64,000 nt of DNA from Agarophyton chilense (Eukaryota; Rhodophyta; Florideophyceae; Gracilariales; Gracilariaceae): contig JARGXX010000117.1 of NCBI GenBank assembly GCA_030374765.1, positions 1,426,001 through 1,490,000 of the forward strand, written 5' to 3'. Within the stretch, counting starts at the first letter, position 1. Each line of letters opens with the position of its first letter. Both the position numbers and the translations under genes were made by a program. Shown in pieces: positions 1 to 11,699 of the stretch. The notes below the pieces were generated by a model, which searched no databases, had not been told where the DNA came from, and was given only the letters and a program-made list of their open reading frames with translations.

Positions 1-1892
1 ACGGGCAGGTGGAACGCTTCAACCGCACCCTACTCGCGTCGCTACGCTCCTACGTATCCGATCACCCAATGACGTGGGACATTTATTCTGATGCTATCAC
101 CTACGCCTACAACACGCAGGTTCACCGGACAACCGGTCTGACTCCTTTCGAGCTTGTGCTCTCCAGGACACCCCCGCCAGTGGCGGTCGAACCCCAACAC
201 AGGGTCAACTCTTTCCCATCCGTGGGTCAATACCGCCTCAAGTGGAAGAACTGGCTTACCAAGCTCGTACCGGTCGCCCGGAAGTCCATGGAACGTGCCC
301 AGGCCGCCTACAAGCGGGATTTTGATAACCGCTTACGCGGACCACTACCGGCACCGCCCAAGCCAGGAACCTACGTGTTCGTTCGCCGGGAGTACTACAA
401 CCCCCGGACCGACAAGCGTCACAAGCTCTCGCCTGTCGCTCAAGGTCCGTTCCGGGTCGTGTCCTCCCTCCCCGGCACCGTTGTGGTGGACAAGAACGGC
501 GACCACGAACGTCTTTCACAAAACCGCATCGTAGCCGCCCCACCGCCGCAGGCGGAAAACGCATCAGCCCCCGTCGAAACGGCCTCGGATGCCACAGGTA
601 CAACGGTGGCACCACGCCCCGCCGTGGTACCGCACCCCTCACGGGGTCTCTCCGATATACCGACTTTATCGGAACCACCAGCAATGCCGGAAACACCTGG
701 CCCTCGCGGCCAGCTACCCTTACGGGCGCTGCGCAGCGGTATTTGTACCCGCCATGCGGTTAGCCCACCATCACCCGTCGCTCCGTCTAAGGAGGGGGAG
801 GGGACCCGCTCAATCGCGGAAGCATCGCCGTCGCGACGGAAGTTTAACCGGACACCCCGGGCAAGGCCCCCGAGCGGGCATCCGGCATCGTCGCCAGACG
901 CCACTCCGCTCCCGCGGGACGCGGCGGTCAATCCGACCGCCACGCAACCCCGCAAGGGGAACCAAGGCGCTGGAAGACCCGAAGCCGGGAAGCGAGACCC
1001 TACGGACGCTCCGCATCGCGTGGAAGCAACTAACGGCTCCCCGCACATTCGCGGTTGCACTCCGAGCGTTTCGGTCGATACCGGTACTCCTGCGGGCGCT
1101 GCGCAAGCAGGTCTAGCGAGCCACTCCGTTGAGAACGGTACGAACCCCATGGGGGAAAAGGGGCGCAACGACAAGTCGAAAACCGCCTCCCTTGCCGAAC
1201 AATCGGAGCCAACCGTCCGCAACGGCCCGACCACCGGTCCTCAAGGTCACGTGACCCGGGCGGGAGATCGGACCAATGGGCACCCGGCATCCCGGTCATT
1301 GGCTGACAGCCACCCCGCGGAGGCGGATCACCGGGACGGTGAACCACTCACCGCCCACGGCGCACCGCACAGCGGAAACTGCCCACCAATGGGAACGCCG
1401 CATGCCGCAAATCAAGCGGAGGCCTCCAGCGAACCGTGACCAAGACGGAAGGACCCCCGCAAACTCGCGGTAAGAGCGGACTTCAAGGAAGCCCCTACCG
1501 CCCAGCGGAAACACAACCCGGCCGCGCCGGCAACTTCCGCGAAGCGGTACGGCAGCCCCGGGCATCCGGCGACAACCGCAGAGCGAAATGACAAACCGGG
1601 TGACCCGGAACAGGCGACGACGAGCCCAGAACCACGCGGCGCTGAGGCTCGGGTCACCACCACCCGGCAAGGCCGGCAATTTTACGTGCAGGATTACGTC
1701 CTCGACCGAATCTTCGGACATAGCTACGATGAGAACGGGGTGCTCCAGTACCGGACCCGCTGGTACGGATACGGGCCGGAGTGGGACACCCCGGAGCCCA
1801 CCGAGCACCTCCCGCGCTCCGCGGTAATGCGATACCACCGCCTTGCGGGGACCGCACTCCCAGCCACGCTGGTAAACGCCCAAGAGGGATAA
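1..1892 (+). pseudogene. Ty3/gypsy pol 3' end: integrase C-terminal part, long linker and chromodomain
   Basis: The frame begins inside the integrase core: the first full codons read GQVERFNRT, so the catalytic glutamate of the DDE triad is codon 12-14 and the rest of pol lies outside the window. A GPY/F-type C-terminal domain follows (YKRDFDNR, KLSPVAQGPFRVV), then a Pro/Arg/Thr-rich linker of about 350 residues. A chromodomain lies at about 1690-1850 (YVLDRIFGHSYDENG, RTRWYGYG, then TPEPTEHLPRS), and the frame ends at TAA 1890-1892. Chromodomains on integrases steer insertion to marked chromatin in chromoviruses. One in-frame TGA at 1437-1439 splits integrase from chromodomain in an otherwise continuous frame, so this copy is defective or relies on readthrough. 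The integrase is close to the one at 17.0-18.7 kb. Confidence 0.9.
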
Positions 1893-2225
1893 ACCGGGAA
1901 CACAGAATGGAATGGCTGATGGCGCCACGCGCCATCTCCGTCCATGCCCCAACGCGGGGAAGGAAGCAACGGCTCACGCTATCCCAACGTCGTTGGTGGT
2001 CGTGCCAGTTACCTGGTCCGCGCGCGAAGCGCCCACCGTTAAACACGGAACTCCCAGCTAGGCTGGTTCCCTGCAACGCCGGAACCCCGGTAGAAGGTTG
2101 GTACCCCGGAAAGAAAGAAGCGGACTTGGGAAAGGGCGTCGGAAAGGCGACCCTCCTCTTTTAATTTCTCACTACTGACAAGGGCGCCCTAGTGGCGCCG
2201 CCCTACATTCTACCGGAAGCTCCGG

Positions 2226-3896
2226 TCATTCCTCCGCACGAGGTGGACCCCCGCCCAGGCGGTTGGCTAAGGCATCCCGCATGGCGGCCACATCACCCGA
2301 GGTCTCGGAAGGGCGAAGCCCCACCTCCCGAAGGAAGCGCGCGATGACCTCGCCCCGCTCCGCACCAGCGGCAGTTGCGGGCGGGCCCGCCACCGATGGA
2401 GTCGGATAGGAATCCGTTCGCATGGCATCAGCAGCCCCGGATGGAGCCGCACCACCGTATTCAACGGACTCCTCACCGGCCTCGACGGACTTCTCACCCT
2501 CCATCGGAGCGTAACCCGGATCCTCCGGTTCGTTGTCGACCATCGGGTCACCACCCGCATAGTCGCGGTAATAGTCGCTCGAGTCGACATACCCTCGCGG
2601 GTGGTCGGCCTGGACTTCACGTGGCGCATGCCGGTTGGCTTCCGCTTCCTCGCGGCTGATCTCGTGGTAATCCCAGGGGTTGAAGTAGATTAAATCCCCC
2701 GCTAGCGCGGTATTCCTCCCGAATCCGGGGCCAGACCCGCGACGCGGTTGAATGCGTTGGGAGTTCTCCAGCGGGACCTCATCCCACTGGACCCCCTCCA
2801 CAAAGTCGAGGAGGCCCAGCATCTCTTCTTCGTTCGCCTCGCCCCCGAGGGGGATGCGCATGTCCAAACGGCGGATCGCAGCCCGCACACGCGGTGGCAC
2901 GTACCACAATCGGTATTGGTCGTACGCCTCAGCGAGGATAAAAGCCGCAGTGCGGACGGCCCATTCGCTTACCACGACGGACCACCACCCCGACTGGGGA
3001 TCGTTCAAGAACGACGACCCTACATAGGTGAGGACTGGGGGCAGCTCAATGAAGCAACCCCAGCACGCCTCCAAGGATGACCACCAGTCTGGGAGACTGA
3101 CGTACCGACCACGTCGGTGAGCAGGCGCGATGCGCTCAATCTCCGTGTTTTGGTACGGTACGAAATACCCGGTCCGGGCCCGCCAACGCCGCTCATCGCG
3201 GATGAAGTTCTGAAGGTAGTTCGAGCGCGACTGCCGCGGTTGGTAGCGGAACTCTGCCCGAAGAATCGGTCCTACCCAGAAAAGGGCTTCTTGCCGAGCG
3301 ATCGGTGTGCCCCTCCAAGCGAGGGTTTCCAACCCGTTAAGACGGTCACAGTATGACATTTCCCCGCGAGTGCGATAAAGGTGGACGTCGAATTCGACCT
3401 CTGGCGGTATCGGGAACTCGAAAGGCGCCCGATGGTGCCTGAGATAAGCGATCCGCACAAGCGCAGCCTGAGCCTCCGCAGAGGATTCACCGCGTCGGCG
3501 GAGTATGTGGTGTACCGGGATGGCGATGCGATTACGCCAATCCCAGGACATGGTCACCACGCCGGGCAGGTCGCCAGGGAGCATCTCCGAATTATCGGTG
3601 TAGGATTGGATCAAATCCTCGTCGCGGACAGCCAATGGGTGAAACCAAGGCGCAAACCGCAACATCGCAGAGCCATGCCGAGTTCTCGGATTTGCACCCA
3701 CAAGGGCGTCGTAGGTCGGCAACTGCGGTGGGTCCGCCTGTCCGCGAAAGCGGGCGCCAATACGGCGGTCTTCGTACACGAGGTTGACGGCCAGAGTTCG
3801 GTTGGTAACATCCCCAGGGTGGGGCGCGGACCGGAAGCCGGTGGAACCGCCAAGGGCGGGAGTCGCGGATGTGCTATGACGGTCGGGGTTGGACAT
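2226..3896 (-). CDS. antisense accessory ORF of the first Ty3/gypsy element (unknown protein, 556 aa)
   Basis: This long intact ORF lies between the end of pol (1892) and the 3' LTR (4066), transcribed against gag-pol and converging with it. I start it at the first ATG (3894-3896, context ACCATG). The frame is open further upstream to 4019, but only with GTG. The N-terminus is Ser/Thr/Pro-rich, the middle is a conserved globular region (PWFHPLAVRD, ILRAEFRY, a WYVPPR motif) and the C-terminus is acidic and disordered. I see no signal peptide, membrane span or retroviral envelope feature. A clear homologue sits at the same place and orientation in the second element (13937-15795), so the ORF is under selection in this lineage. 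Antisense accessory ORFs before the 3' LTR are known in plant Tat/Grande elements; I do not claim homology to those. Function unknown. Confidence 0.82.
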   Translation of the reverse strand: MSNPDRHSTSATPALGGSTGFRSAPHPGDVTNRTLAVNLVYEDRRIGARFRGQADPPQLPTYDALVGANPRTRHGSAMLRFAPWFHPLAVRDEDLIQSYTDNSEMLPGDLPGVVTMSWDWRNRIAIPVHHILRRRGESSAEAQAALVRIAYLRHHRAPFEFPIPPEVEFDVHLYRTRGEMSYCDRLNGLETLAWRGTPIARQEALFWVGPILRAEFRYQPRQSRSNYLQNFIRDERRWRARTGYFVPYQNTEIERIAPAHRRGRYVSLPDWWSSLEACWGCFIELPPVLTYVGSSFLNDPQSGWWSVVVSEWAVRTAAFILAEAYDQYRLWYVPPRVRAAIRRLDMRIPLGGEANEEEMLGLLDFVEGVQWDEVPLENSQRIQPRRGSGPGFGRNTALAGDLIYFNPWDYHEISREEAEANRHAPREVQADHPRGYVDSSDYYRDYAGGDPMVDNEPEDPGYAPMEGEKSVEAGEESVEYGGAAPSGAADAMRTDSYPTPSVAGPPATAAGAERGEVIARFLREVGLRPSETSGDVAAMRDALANRLGGGPPRAEE

Positions 3897-4053
3897 GGTG
3901 CGTGTTGGTGTGCTTTGGTTGGAATCTGATGCGTGGAGCGTGCGTGAGATCCTAGGTGAAGGTGTGTTGGTTTCCGGAGACCCGGTGTCGGACGCGCTTT
4001 TATCATGACGAGCTGCCACGCCGACTTCCTCTTCGAGGTGTTCGCCCTGTCTT

Positions 4054-4065
4054 AAGGGGAGGATA
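4054..4065 (+). other. polypurine tract of the first Ty3/gypsy element
   Basis: The purine-rich AAGGGGAGGATA lies directly before the TG that opens the 3' LTR. It should prime plus-strand DNA synthesis. The second element has a similar tract in the same place (13856-13868). Confidence 0.75.
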
Positions 4066-4930
4066 TGAAGAGCAACGTCCTTTAGGGAAGTTTTTGGGGA
4101 CTTAAGTTTTTTCCGGAGCCTCCGGCGTGCAACCTCGTTATGAGTAGGAATAATCCGTTTTCACGGCGATGGCCGGGACGCCGGTGATGCACCGGCGGGA
4201 CCGGGTGCCATACACGTGGCCGCAGCGCCCGCGCGACACGTGGCCGCCAGATTGGCCCCTTTATTAGACGGACATTTAGCTATTTAGGATAGACTTTATT
4301 TATTCTATTCTACGGTGACTACAGTACTTAGGCCACCGGCCTTGCGGTCGCCGGTCCAGTAAAGTCTCCCCAACAAGGGTGATCTTGGTCTTCCAGATCT
4401 TGGCTCTGGGTCTAACCGCCTGCGCGGATATACAATTCCTTACGGAGGGATTTCCCGTGGTGCACGGCTTCCCAACCCCCCTTGGACGTTCAAGCAGCCT
4501 TCGTGTGTTGGGTATCTATTCCCACTTTCGTGGTTCCGCCCGTGTATACGGTTTGCTACACCCGGCAGTGCCGGCTATTCCCGAGTCCCCTCTTGCGACT
4601 CGTGGTCAACCTCGCCCTCTTGCCTCCGTTCCCATTTTCCTTCCCTTTTCCTCCCCTTCATTGGGCAATTCCCGCTCTCGTGGCTCGCACTGACACCTGT
4701 CGTGCTCGCCACTCTCGTGGGTTTTGCCTCCTCAGAGGATACGCAAGCACCGCTTCGGCGGATATTCTCGGCTTCTTTCAGCCTCCCTGCGCCCGTCGCG
4801 ACGGTTCGACTCCGGCTTACACCCGGCATTGCGCGCCGATCCCTGGGAGGGCTCTACCGCGCCGGTTACCTCGTGAGAGGAAGATCCGGACGTCTTCGTA
4901 GGTGTTCCCCCTTGGGGGCATTGTCCTACA
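4066..4930 (+). repeat. 3' LTR of the first Ty3/gypsy element (865 bp)
   Basis: The edges were set by comparison with the homologous solo LTR at 36383-37249 on the other strand. Similarity starts at TGAAGAGCAACG, right after the polypurine tract, and stops at GTCCTACA, giving a TG...CA repeat. Internal AT-rich segments (for example 4300-4316) could hold the promoter or polyadenylation signals. The 5' LTR is outside the window, so the target-site duplication cannot be tested here. Confidence 0.88.
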
Positions 4931-4937
4931 CCAGTAC

Positions 4938-5469
4938 TATTTACTTGGCTCGAGTGACGCTTCTCCCTTAGAGTACGGTCGGCACCGTTAGGATGCTAAA
5001 TAAGCCCCTTTGGTATATTAATTCCACCATTTGGTCTTCAGGCCATCGTTTTCGTAGCACCACCCTGTTAGACTACGCAGTAAACGCCAGCCCATTGCAT
5101 CCAAGTACTCTGAGAGTTTCCACCGTCAAGGATTCGAACCTTAGGACACGCTCTACCACGATACCACCGGTCGACTCCCATACTCTGACCCACCCGTCAT
5201 TGCGTTACACTTTGTCACAATCAGCAACTTCAGAGATAAAGCCGTACGGCTACCTAAAGGTACAGTGGTTGGCGTCACTCTACCTGCGCACGTGGGCATT
5301 ATAAAAGCCCAATTGGATATCCTCTCCACCCCAACTACCGACGAGGACTTCGACTCTTGGGAGGGGATAGTCGCTATCGGCGCAGAATTCGAATCCTAAA
5401 AGCCCCAGGTACTTGATCTCCTCAGGGAATACCCCCTAAGGGAGAAGCGTTACTCGAGCCAAGTAAATA
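4938..5469. mobile_element. MITE-like element with about 33-bp terminal inverted repeats
   Basis: The left end (4938-4972) and the right end (5436-5469, read on the other strand) share TATTTACTTGGCTCGAGT, one mismatch (G/A), then ACGCTTCTCCCTTAG. The 532-bp interior has no ORF of note. It contains two GGTTCGAATCC-like motifs on the minus strand (about 5130 and 5385), so a tRNA-derived origin of part of it is possible. It starts only 7 bp after the LTR end. I cannot see a convincing target-site duplication. Confidence 0.6.
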
Positions 5470-6066
5470 ACAATTGCGAGGCGCTGGGATCTCCCTGTCA
5501 CTGTAATGCTAATCTATTACACTAATTAAAATAAAAGAATTATCTAAATGAGTCCAGCTGAGGTCTGTCAGTCCCCGTGGCGTCTGTAAGATACCTCAGG
5601 CCCCAGCGGCTTACAAGACTCAACCTTTATCGTTGCTCCTTCACATCGTTCTATCGACGCAACCCATTCCTTTGCTGCCGAAACCCATCGCACCGTCGGC
5701 GCTTCCAGGCGCCCCGTTTTCAGGACCCTTCGCGCCGTTGCGGCAACCCTTCGTTTTGTCGCCGAGACCCGTTTCTATGCAGCCGCAATCTCTGTCTTCG
5801 GGTGTGACCCTTCATTTTGCTTCGGATGTGGTCAGGAAGGATCACGATCCACCCTTTCCGCCGATTCCCCGTTTGCCTCTCTTGGCGCCGTTGGTTATTT
5901 CAACAATGCGACAGTCAAGGCGGCAGCCTAGACAACCTTTGACCGCCAGAATGTTAAGGCAGGGGGCGATGGCTCGAAGAGGGGCTCGCCCTTCCTTCTT
6001 ACTACACAGTACCACGCTGCATACAAGATTTAACCAAGTTGGCTACAGGCAATCAGAATAGAAGGT
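5470..6066. other. stretch with no convincing gene
   Basis: A Pro/Arg-rich plus-strand ORF covers about 5633-6061, but it has no recognisable motif and no homologue in the window. It may be the start of the decayed gene that follows, or non-coding. Confidence 0.4.
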
Positions 6067-6763
6067 CGACCGCCACATCGACGTGAATCATCTCACCTGG
6101 GCGCACAGTTGGAACACGCTATTAATCGAGGATATGAGGTACTGAAACAACGTCGAAGAGGACAACCAAATCCGGCCGGGTATACGGCGATTCCGAGATT
6201 TGGCGCAGTAGGATGGCCTTCAAGTTTCTCGTAACGCATGGAATATGTTGACTCAAACCCAGTCGTGGTTTTTTATACTGCAAACGATCTCGTGCGCCTG
6301 CATTTTTGCTCGCGGTGAGTTTGACGCCATCTACGTCGATCACATGGCGCAGTTCTTGGTTCTGGCGCCTGGACAAGGGGGAAATTTCGACATTGAGAAG
6401 CTGCCGCTTCTTAGCATAGGCAATCCTTAGATGAACAGGTGGTGGAATAGACTACCATGCGGCCGATGGTTCGTGTTTGAATGCAATTGGAGGTCATGGT
6501 TGCATTTGCTGGTGCCTGTGGACGCTTCTTACACTTCGATGAACGGGGCACATGCTAACTTTCATGCGAAAGTTTACCGCCGACTCCGAGCTGATAGACG
6601 CAAGAACGTTTCCCGGTCAGGATTCTGTGCCCCAACCCCCTCGTGGTGTTCCACTTCCATGATCACATAGTCAACTGCACGGACGTTAAAGAGCAAAGGA
6701 TGTGGGCTCTCCTTCTGGAGCTGGAGTTTGCTCTCCTATTCGCCTCTACTTATTGACAGGAAA
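6067..6763 (+). pseudogene. decayed gene of unknown family
   Basis: One plus-strand frame gives coherent protein-like stretches broken by stops. Examples are EHAINRGYEVLKQRRRG and AIPRFGAVGWPSSFS near 6120-6230, YVDSNPVVVFYTAND near 6250-6290, LEVMVAFAGACGRFLHFDE near 6490-6540, and LVVFHFHDHIVNCTDVKEQ then WALLLELEFALLFASTY near 6640-6755. Several in-frame stops interrupt them. I cannot name the family. The reading is an inference from composition and continuity only. Confidence 0.45.
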
Positions 6764-7636
6764 ATACACGTAGCCATCGAGCAGTCATCTAGAAACAGGA
6801 CATGATGCAGTGGCTTTGCGCAAGACTCGGTGACGTACCGATTAATCCCAATACAGTCTTCGGACCGGCCAGTTAGACCACATTCTCTGGGAAAGCTGAT
6901 CGTATGTCGCACACAAGTCGCCTCCCTTGACGTCACCACAACTAGCTCAACTTTCCTCGTCCCCGCCTGCGACATATTTCGTGTGGTCAGAATATGCCAC
7001 AGCGTTTTCCAACATGTAAGAGCTTGGCGCCTGCATGTTTGAACACATTGGCCGATTGTTCCGCATCCAAGAGGTAGGGGTTTAGCAGAATGAGTGGGGG
7101 AAGCAGCCACGAATTAATCGTCGTCGCCTGCGGCCCCAACCGCGGAACCAGGACTGGGAGCAGGAACAGGAGCACGGTCCGCTTCGAAGGCTAAAAGACG
7201 ACTACGGTGGAGGCGTGCCATGCTTCGGTGGTGGTGAAGGCCCGTACCTTTAGCAGCCTCATGTGACGACGCGATCGCCCATGTGTAGAGTTTTGTGTAT
7301 TTTATCAATATAAGATTTAGTTTTCATGGGAATTTTCACATGCCAAACTGAATCCGTCAGAAACGTTATTGGGGTGTGCCCCGCCTACGTCATCTCGGGT
7401 CGCGACATTGGCATAATAGATACTTCTATCCCCCTTCTTCTCTACATGCTCCGCCAAGAAGAATCACTCGGGTACTGCGCACGTGACTCTCACCAGACCG
7501 CGCTCAATCATCCATCTGGACGAAATCAAAAAGTTGAAGACGTCATCTAGCATCGCCTGAAACGCACCTTCTTCTCTTCCCGAGCCACTACCAGCGCCCG
7601 CTTCTCCTGCACTAGCTGATGCGATGCCACTGCTGT
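6764..7636. other. stretch with no convincing gene
   Basis: Only short overlapping ORFs on both strands. Nothing recognisable and no repeat structure seen. Confidence 0.4.
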
Positions 7637-8535
7637 TCAGAATGTTTTTGCAGTTTCATCTGTCAGGACGGCACAAAAAACGACCGCCACTTCGTACAAT
7701 GCTGCAATAGATTGCCTGTGAGACGCCGACGTGTCGCTGATATCTGCCGAGCGCTCGAAGAAGGGCAGGGCTCGAATGAAATATACGGCCGCTTCCTTGA
7801 GATGGAAAATATGCTTCCAAGATCTCACCTCTTCGCCTCGATGATTCCGGAGGTCTGACCTACGCCTCAGGATCCTGACAAGGACCTCGTGCTCCACCAT
7901 CAACATGAGCTCATGCCAGGAGCGTACGAACTTCTTGTAGCGATTCTCGTTCGTGGCCAACATATCTGTGTCGTGGTCAGAAAACAAAACTTCTGGGAAG
8001 CATCCTACGGAGAAAGGTCGGCCGCGGCTTCGGCGCCAGCCACCCATGACAGGGTGAACTTAGAATATATCGACTTGCATTGCTTTTATGGAGACCATCC
8101 TATAAGAAGATATCCCACGTTGTTTAAAAACTTGATCGGAGCCTGTTTTGCAGCTGTTTTCAGGAAGTACACCAAGGTTTTGAACACGTATCTCATCTCG
8201 TACAAACCGTTAACTATCCTGGTTAGGTGTGCCCCACTCGCCATCCGCATCCTACGGCCGTATTCACTCTTCCCCCCCAAACGCTTCTCATTCCAGTCTT
8301 GGGCGGGAAACACATGCTGGGGCGATATGCAATCGCCGCTGCCAGGGACTTGCTTAACCATCCATGGAGGCGTGAACGGGCACGTCCGTCCATCTCGGCT
8401 GCTATCTTCGCTAATATCAAACTGCCTGAAAGTATCGCACCAATCGTTCCGAATGCGGAAGTACAGCAATCTGCACCTGAAAAAGAACGTTGCTGGCTCA
8501 AACCCACGCTGTATCTCCTCCTTATTGTCATTCAT
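7637..8535 (-). pseudogene. minus-strand coding relics, unknown family
   Basis: Two minus-strand ORFs (8086-8535, about 149 codons; 7637-8047, about 136 codons) have protein-like composition, with charged and hydrophobic alternation such as SWHELMLMVEHEVLVRILRR. They lie downstream of and in line with the relic at 8532-9640 but in other frames. They may be the 3' part of the same dead gene. No family recognised. Confidence 0.35.
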
Positions 8536-9640
8536 TTTTTAAAGAAAACAGAATTGTCGCCAAGACCTCTCGAAATCCGGCCAGAAGGGAGTGGAACGGT
8601 TGTACACTTATCCATGATTGCGGCCACAATACTGTTGGAAACGCAGCGGGATAGTAGAAATTCATCGAAGGCCGTTCGGAGATGGCGAAGCCTCTTTACC
8701 TTCGCCCCCTCGTACATTTTCTTGGGATTCGCGCCCGTTTTTTCTGTTTGGATATACGTGCAACTTTCAGTGAAGCCCTGCCTTTGCACAAAGAGGTCCG
8801 CGAACCACTCGAAAAGGACTCCCATTTTTTTAACACAGTCGCTTTTACCCCCAATCTATTTATCAACGCTCGGCACCTGGTTGGTAAAAGCCCGGTCGCG
8901 GCCAGAATGGGCGTCCTTACCGCGTGGTAGCGAAGCCGGAGACGAATCTGACGGCGGGTGGTCGACCTGTTTCGCTAGGCGGAGTTGTTGGTGAGCCCGA
9001 ATTACGGCTGGTGAAGATGATGCAATGGCACCCGTATTGAGAACTGTTCCAGAGGCTACCTGAGCCCTGAGTTGTGCTGAGGAACTTCCCAGGGGGAGAC
9101 CTGTCAGTGATGGCATACCGGGCCGGGGTGTGGCCACCGGGAAAATTGGAACGGAGTCTGTGGACAAGCCATTGTCATCCTGAGATCCACTAACAGCTTC
9201 CAAAACCTTCCTGGTAGGCAGAGGGGTACTCGAAAAGCTTCGTCCTGACCTAACGCCAGCGTTGTTTTGTCCACGTACCGCCCGGTGCACTGCAGATGCT
9301 TACGGCGCACTCCATCCAAAAGCAGCACGTGTGATTTCCTTCTCATCATGTTCGTAGCCAACGGTTGAAGTACTTTTCAACGGTGGTACAGAAGGTGTAC
9401 GTCTCGAGGAGGTACGGGTTCGAGATCCTATCGCAGAGGTGTGCTTTATTGCGGTGCTCTGATTGTGCGTCTTCTTCCTCTCACTTTCCCGAGCAGGTGG
9501 TGAAAAAGGAGAAGGTTTCGGCGGCGGCCGCTTTCGTCGGGATTTTGCCTGTCACTCCCATGCCCGTCTCGGGGATTCTTTTTTCTTGGTGGATGCCATC
9601 AAGATAACGTTTAGGTTTAAACGCAGAGATAAGAAAGATA
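8532..9640 (-). pseudogene. decayed gene, unknown family, two in-frame stops
   Basis: One minus-strand frame stays open for about 1.1 kb apart from stops near 9310 and 8855. The N-terminal half is Ser/Pro/Thr-rich and looks disordered. The C-terminal part is a compact domain (FEWFADLFVQRQGF, ANPKKMYEGAKVKRLRHLR, then FDEFLLSRCVSNSIVAAIMD). I do not recognise it. The single continuous frame with few stops suggests recent decay, or a sequence to be checked for introns. Confidence 0.5.
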
Positions 9641-9847
9641 TGGAGGGGCTGCCAATATGATGGGTATCAGTGGTTTCGATTGCTTGTTCAATAATGCCGC
9701 CCACGTGAAGACCCTATTCTGTTTACAGATTTTGCGCCTTCTTCAAAGAGGTACGGGAGAACCAGAAACATGATTTTATTCGAATATGGTGCTGCACGAG
9801 CAATTTTGTCTGGATGAGGGGCTAAGAGGCCGCCGCCGAGAGTATCA

Positions 9848-11160
9848 TTGGCTGCGAAGTTCACGTCAATTTCTACAACCACCGGCTGCGCCAAAAGACG
9901 TGCCAGAATACCAAATTCGCACATACCCTGTGATCTGCGCTGTGCCCTGCATCGGCAGGGTATGATTCCTTCAACCTCACGATCGTGTACAAGGCTTGTC
10001 GCAGTTCCATCAGAGGTTATCTGGGTCTGTTTCTTTCTCGAAGACGACCGCTTAGAATGGTGGCGAGGCACGGTGGAGCGCGTACATCCACTGTCCGGCC
10101 GGAGTGACGTTCTGGCAACCGCAATGGTAATGTGTGAAGCTGCATATGGATACCAGAAGATGCGATGTAAAGTAGATTTTTTTCGCAATGGAGGTCTCCG
10201 CACAGATGTCGATGAGAACAACAACCGCAGTCGGGTAACGTTGGATTACGAAGAAGATCACAAAGAGCTGGTGGACGGCGAGATTTTGGGAGATTTTGGG
10301 ATATTCAAGGTGCCCTCATCAAAGAATTGTGGGAAAAGAAATCTGCAACGTCGTCTGACAAGGAATTGCCAGCAGGGCTGGATGCAAGACATTAGTGGAG
10401 AAGAATATTATAGAATACGCGAGGCATAGGCAGATCTGTTTCGAAGCCTGGCTGCCATAGAAAACCAGTTGATCAGTGCGAGGGCATGCCGCCACCTCGA
10501 GTGGCTAGAAGAGAGGGTGTATGCGCGCCAAGATGGATCTCTTTATTCAATGGCAGCGTCTGCTGAGAAGGATGAAGAGTATTCATAGGCGGGAAGTGTT
10601 CGATACCGTGTTGCAACGTTTAGAAGCAGTGGTGCAGTACCTGCGGAACTTCCGATTGTTTACATACGTTGCCTGACATGTTCTTGACGACTTCAGTGCC
10701 CTAAGTGAAGCTGGGGAGGTAATACTTTCACCATTAGTTGTGGACATAGAGCACCCGTCACAGCACATACAAGAGGCCTGCATCATTTTCTCCACAGCAG
10801 CCGCTATGATGGAATGGGTAGGAATTACAAGTGACGCGGACTGAAAGTCGCTCCTCTTCGTGGAAGCCAACGCCAAGGCTGGACGGATGATGCGTGTGTT
10901 GGGAGGCGTGCAGTGGAGCTCTGAGGATCCCACGGGCGCCTTGCGAATTTTCGTTGGAGAGAGCTGTGCAACGGAAACTGCCGAAACGGATGGATGACAA
11001 CGAACAGTGGTGGGTTTAGAAACAACCGTGTTGGATAACGAGAACAGCGATTTCGAATGTCGGGCGACCCTGATGGAGGGTTATCCTGGTCTCGGCGATG
11101 AAATCGCCGGAACGGATACTGCAGTATCTCAGGACGTTCCCGCGGTTGCAGTAGAGTAGA
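9848..11160 (+). pseudogene. decayed gene with a Tudor/PWWP-like segment, unknown family
   Basis: Plus-strand coding relic. The first part (9848-10429) holds an aromatic patch, RLEWWRGTVERVHPLSG, reminiscent of Tudor/PWWP-type barrels; this is a weak resemblance. After a stop near 10428 the same frame continues to about 10590. A frameshift then leads to a long second stretch (VFDTVLQRLEAVVQYLRNF, DDFSALSEAGEVILSPLVV, AGRMMRVLGGVQWSSEDPT) and an acidic tail ending near 11160. At least four stops and one frameshift are needed to connect the pieces. Function unknown. Confidence 0.5.
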
Positions 11161-11699
11161 GATGGGACAGAAAGAGTACAGGAAGATGTTCAGACTGCAT
11201 ACAATGGCATCAGAAGGCGTCCACTTAGGCAGGATCACCGTCACTCTTCCCAGCACTCTTTTACAATATCCAGCACTTTGCTCCGATGCTTCGAAGCTAC
11301 TCAGCAGGCAGGTGCTAGGTTGTTTCCTAGTGTATTAAAAAACCTTGTTGTCTTTTAGTTGGCGAGGGAGGATACCAAGTAGTTTGCACGATAAGTTGGA
11401 CGTTGATACGTGTACACGAGCGCCCGTCAGAACCTGCACATGTCCCTGTTTGGGGAAAATTGACGAATTGTGGTGCTCGGTTGGAATTATAGTGGTTCCC
11501 TACGACTAATCGACGTAGAGCACCACTGAAATTCTGATGGTTTAGTGAACCATTTGACATCGCCCGCAAACCTAGAATCCTACTGGTTCCGTACCATTAG
11601 AATGCCTTTTGTCGTTAAGTAGTACCGCACCCCTCTTCACAATAGTGTACCACTACTTTTAGTGTGGTGTGAACCACCAAAAAACAGTGGTGCAGTATT
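11161..11699. other. stretch with no gene seen
   Basis: Only short ORFs. An imperfect inverted repeat around GTACCACTACTTTT and its partner lies at about 11648-11697. Nothing else noted. Confidence 0.35.

Noticed and set aside
5117..5200. minus-strand tRNA suggested by GGTTCGAATCCTTG and GGTAGAGC
   Set aside because: D-like and T-like parts are only a few bases apart, leaving no room for an anticodon arm. Kept only as a tRNA-like motif inside the small element.
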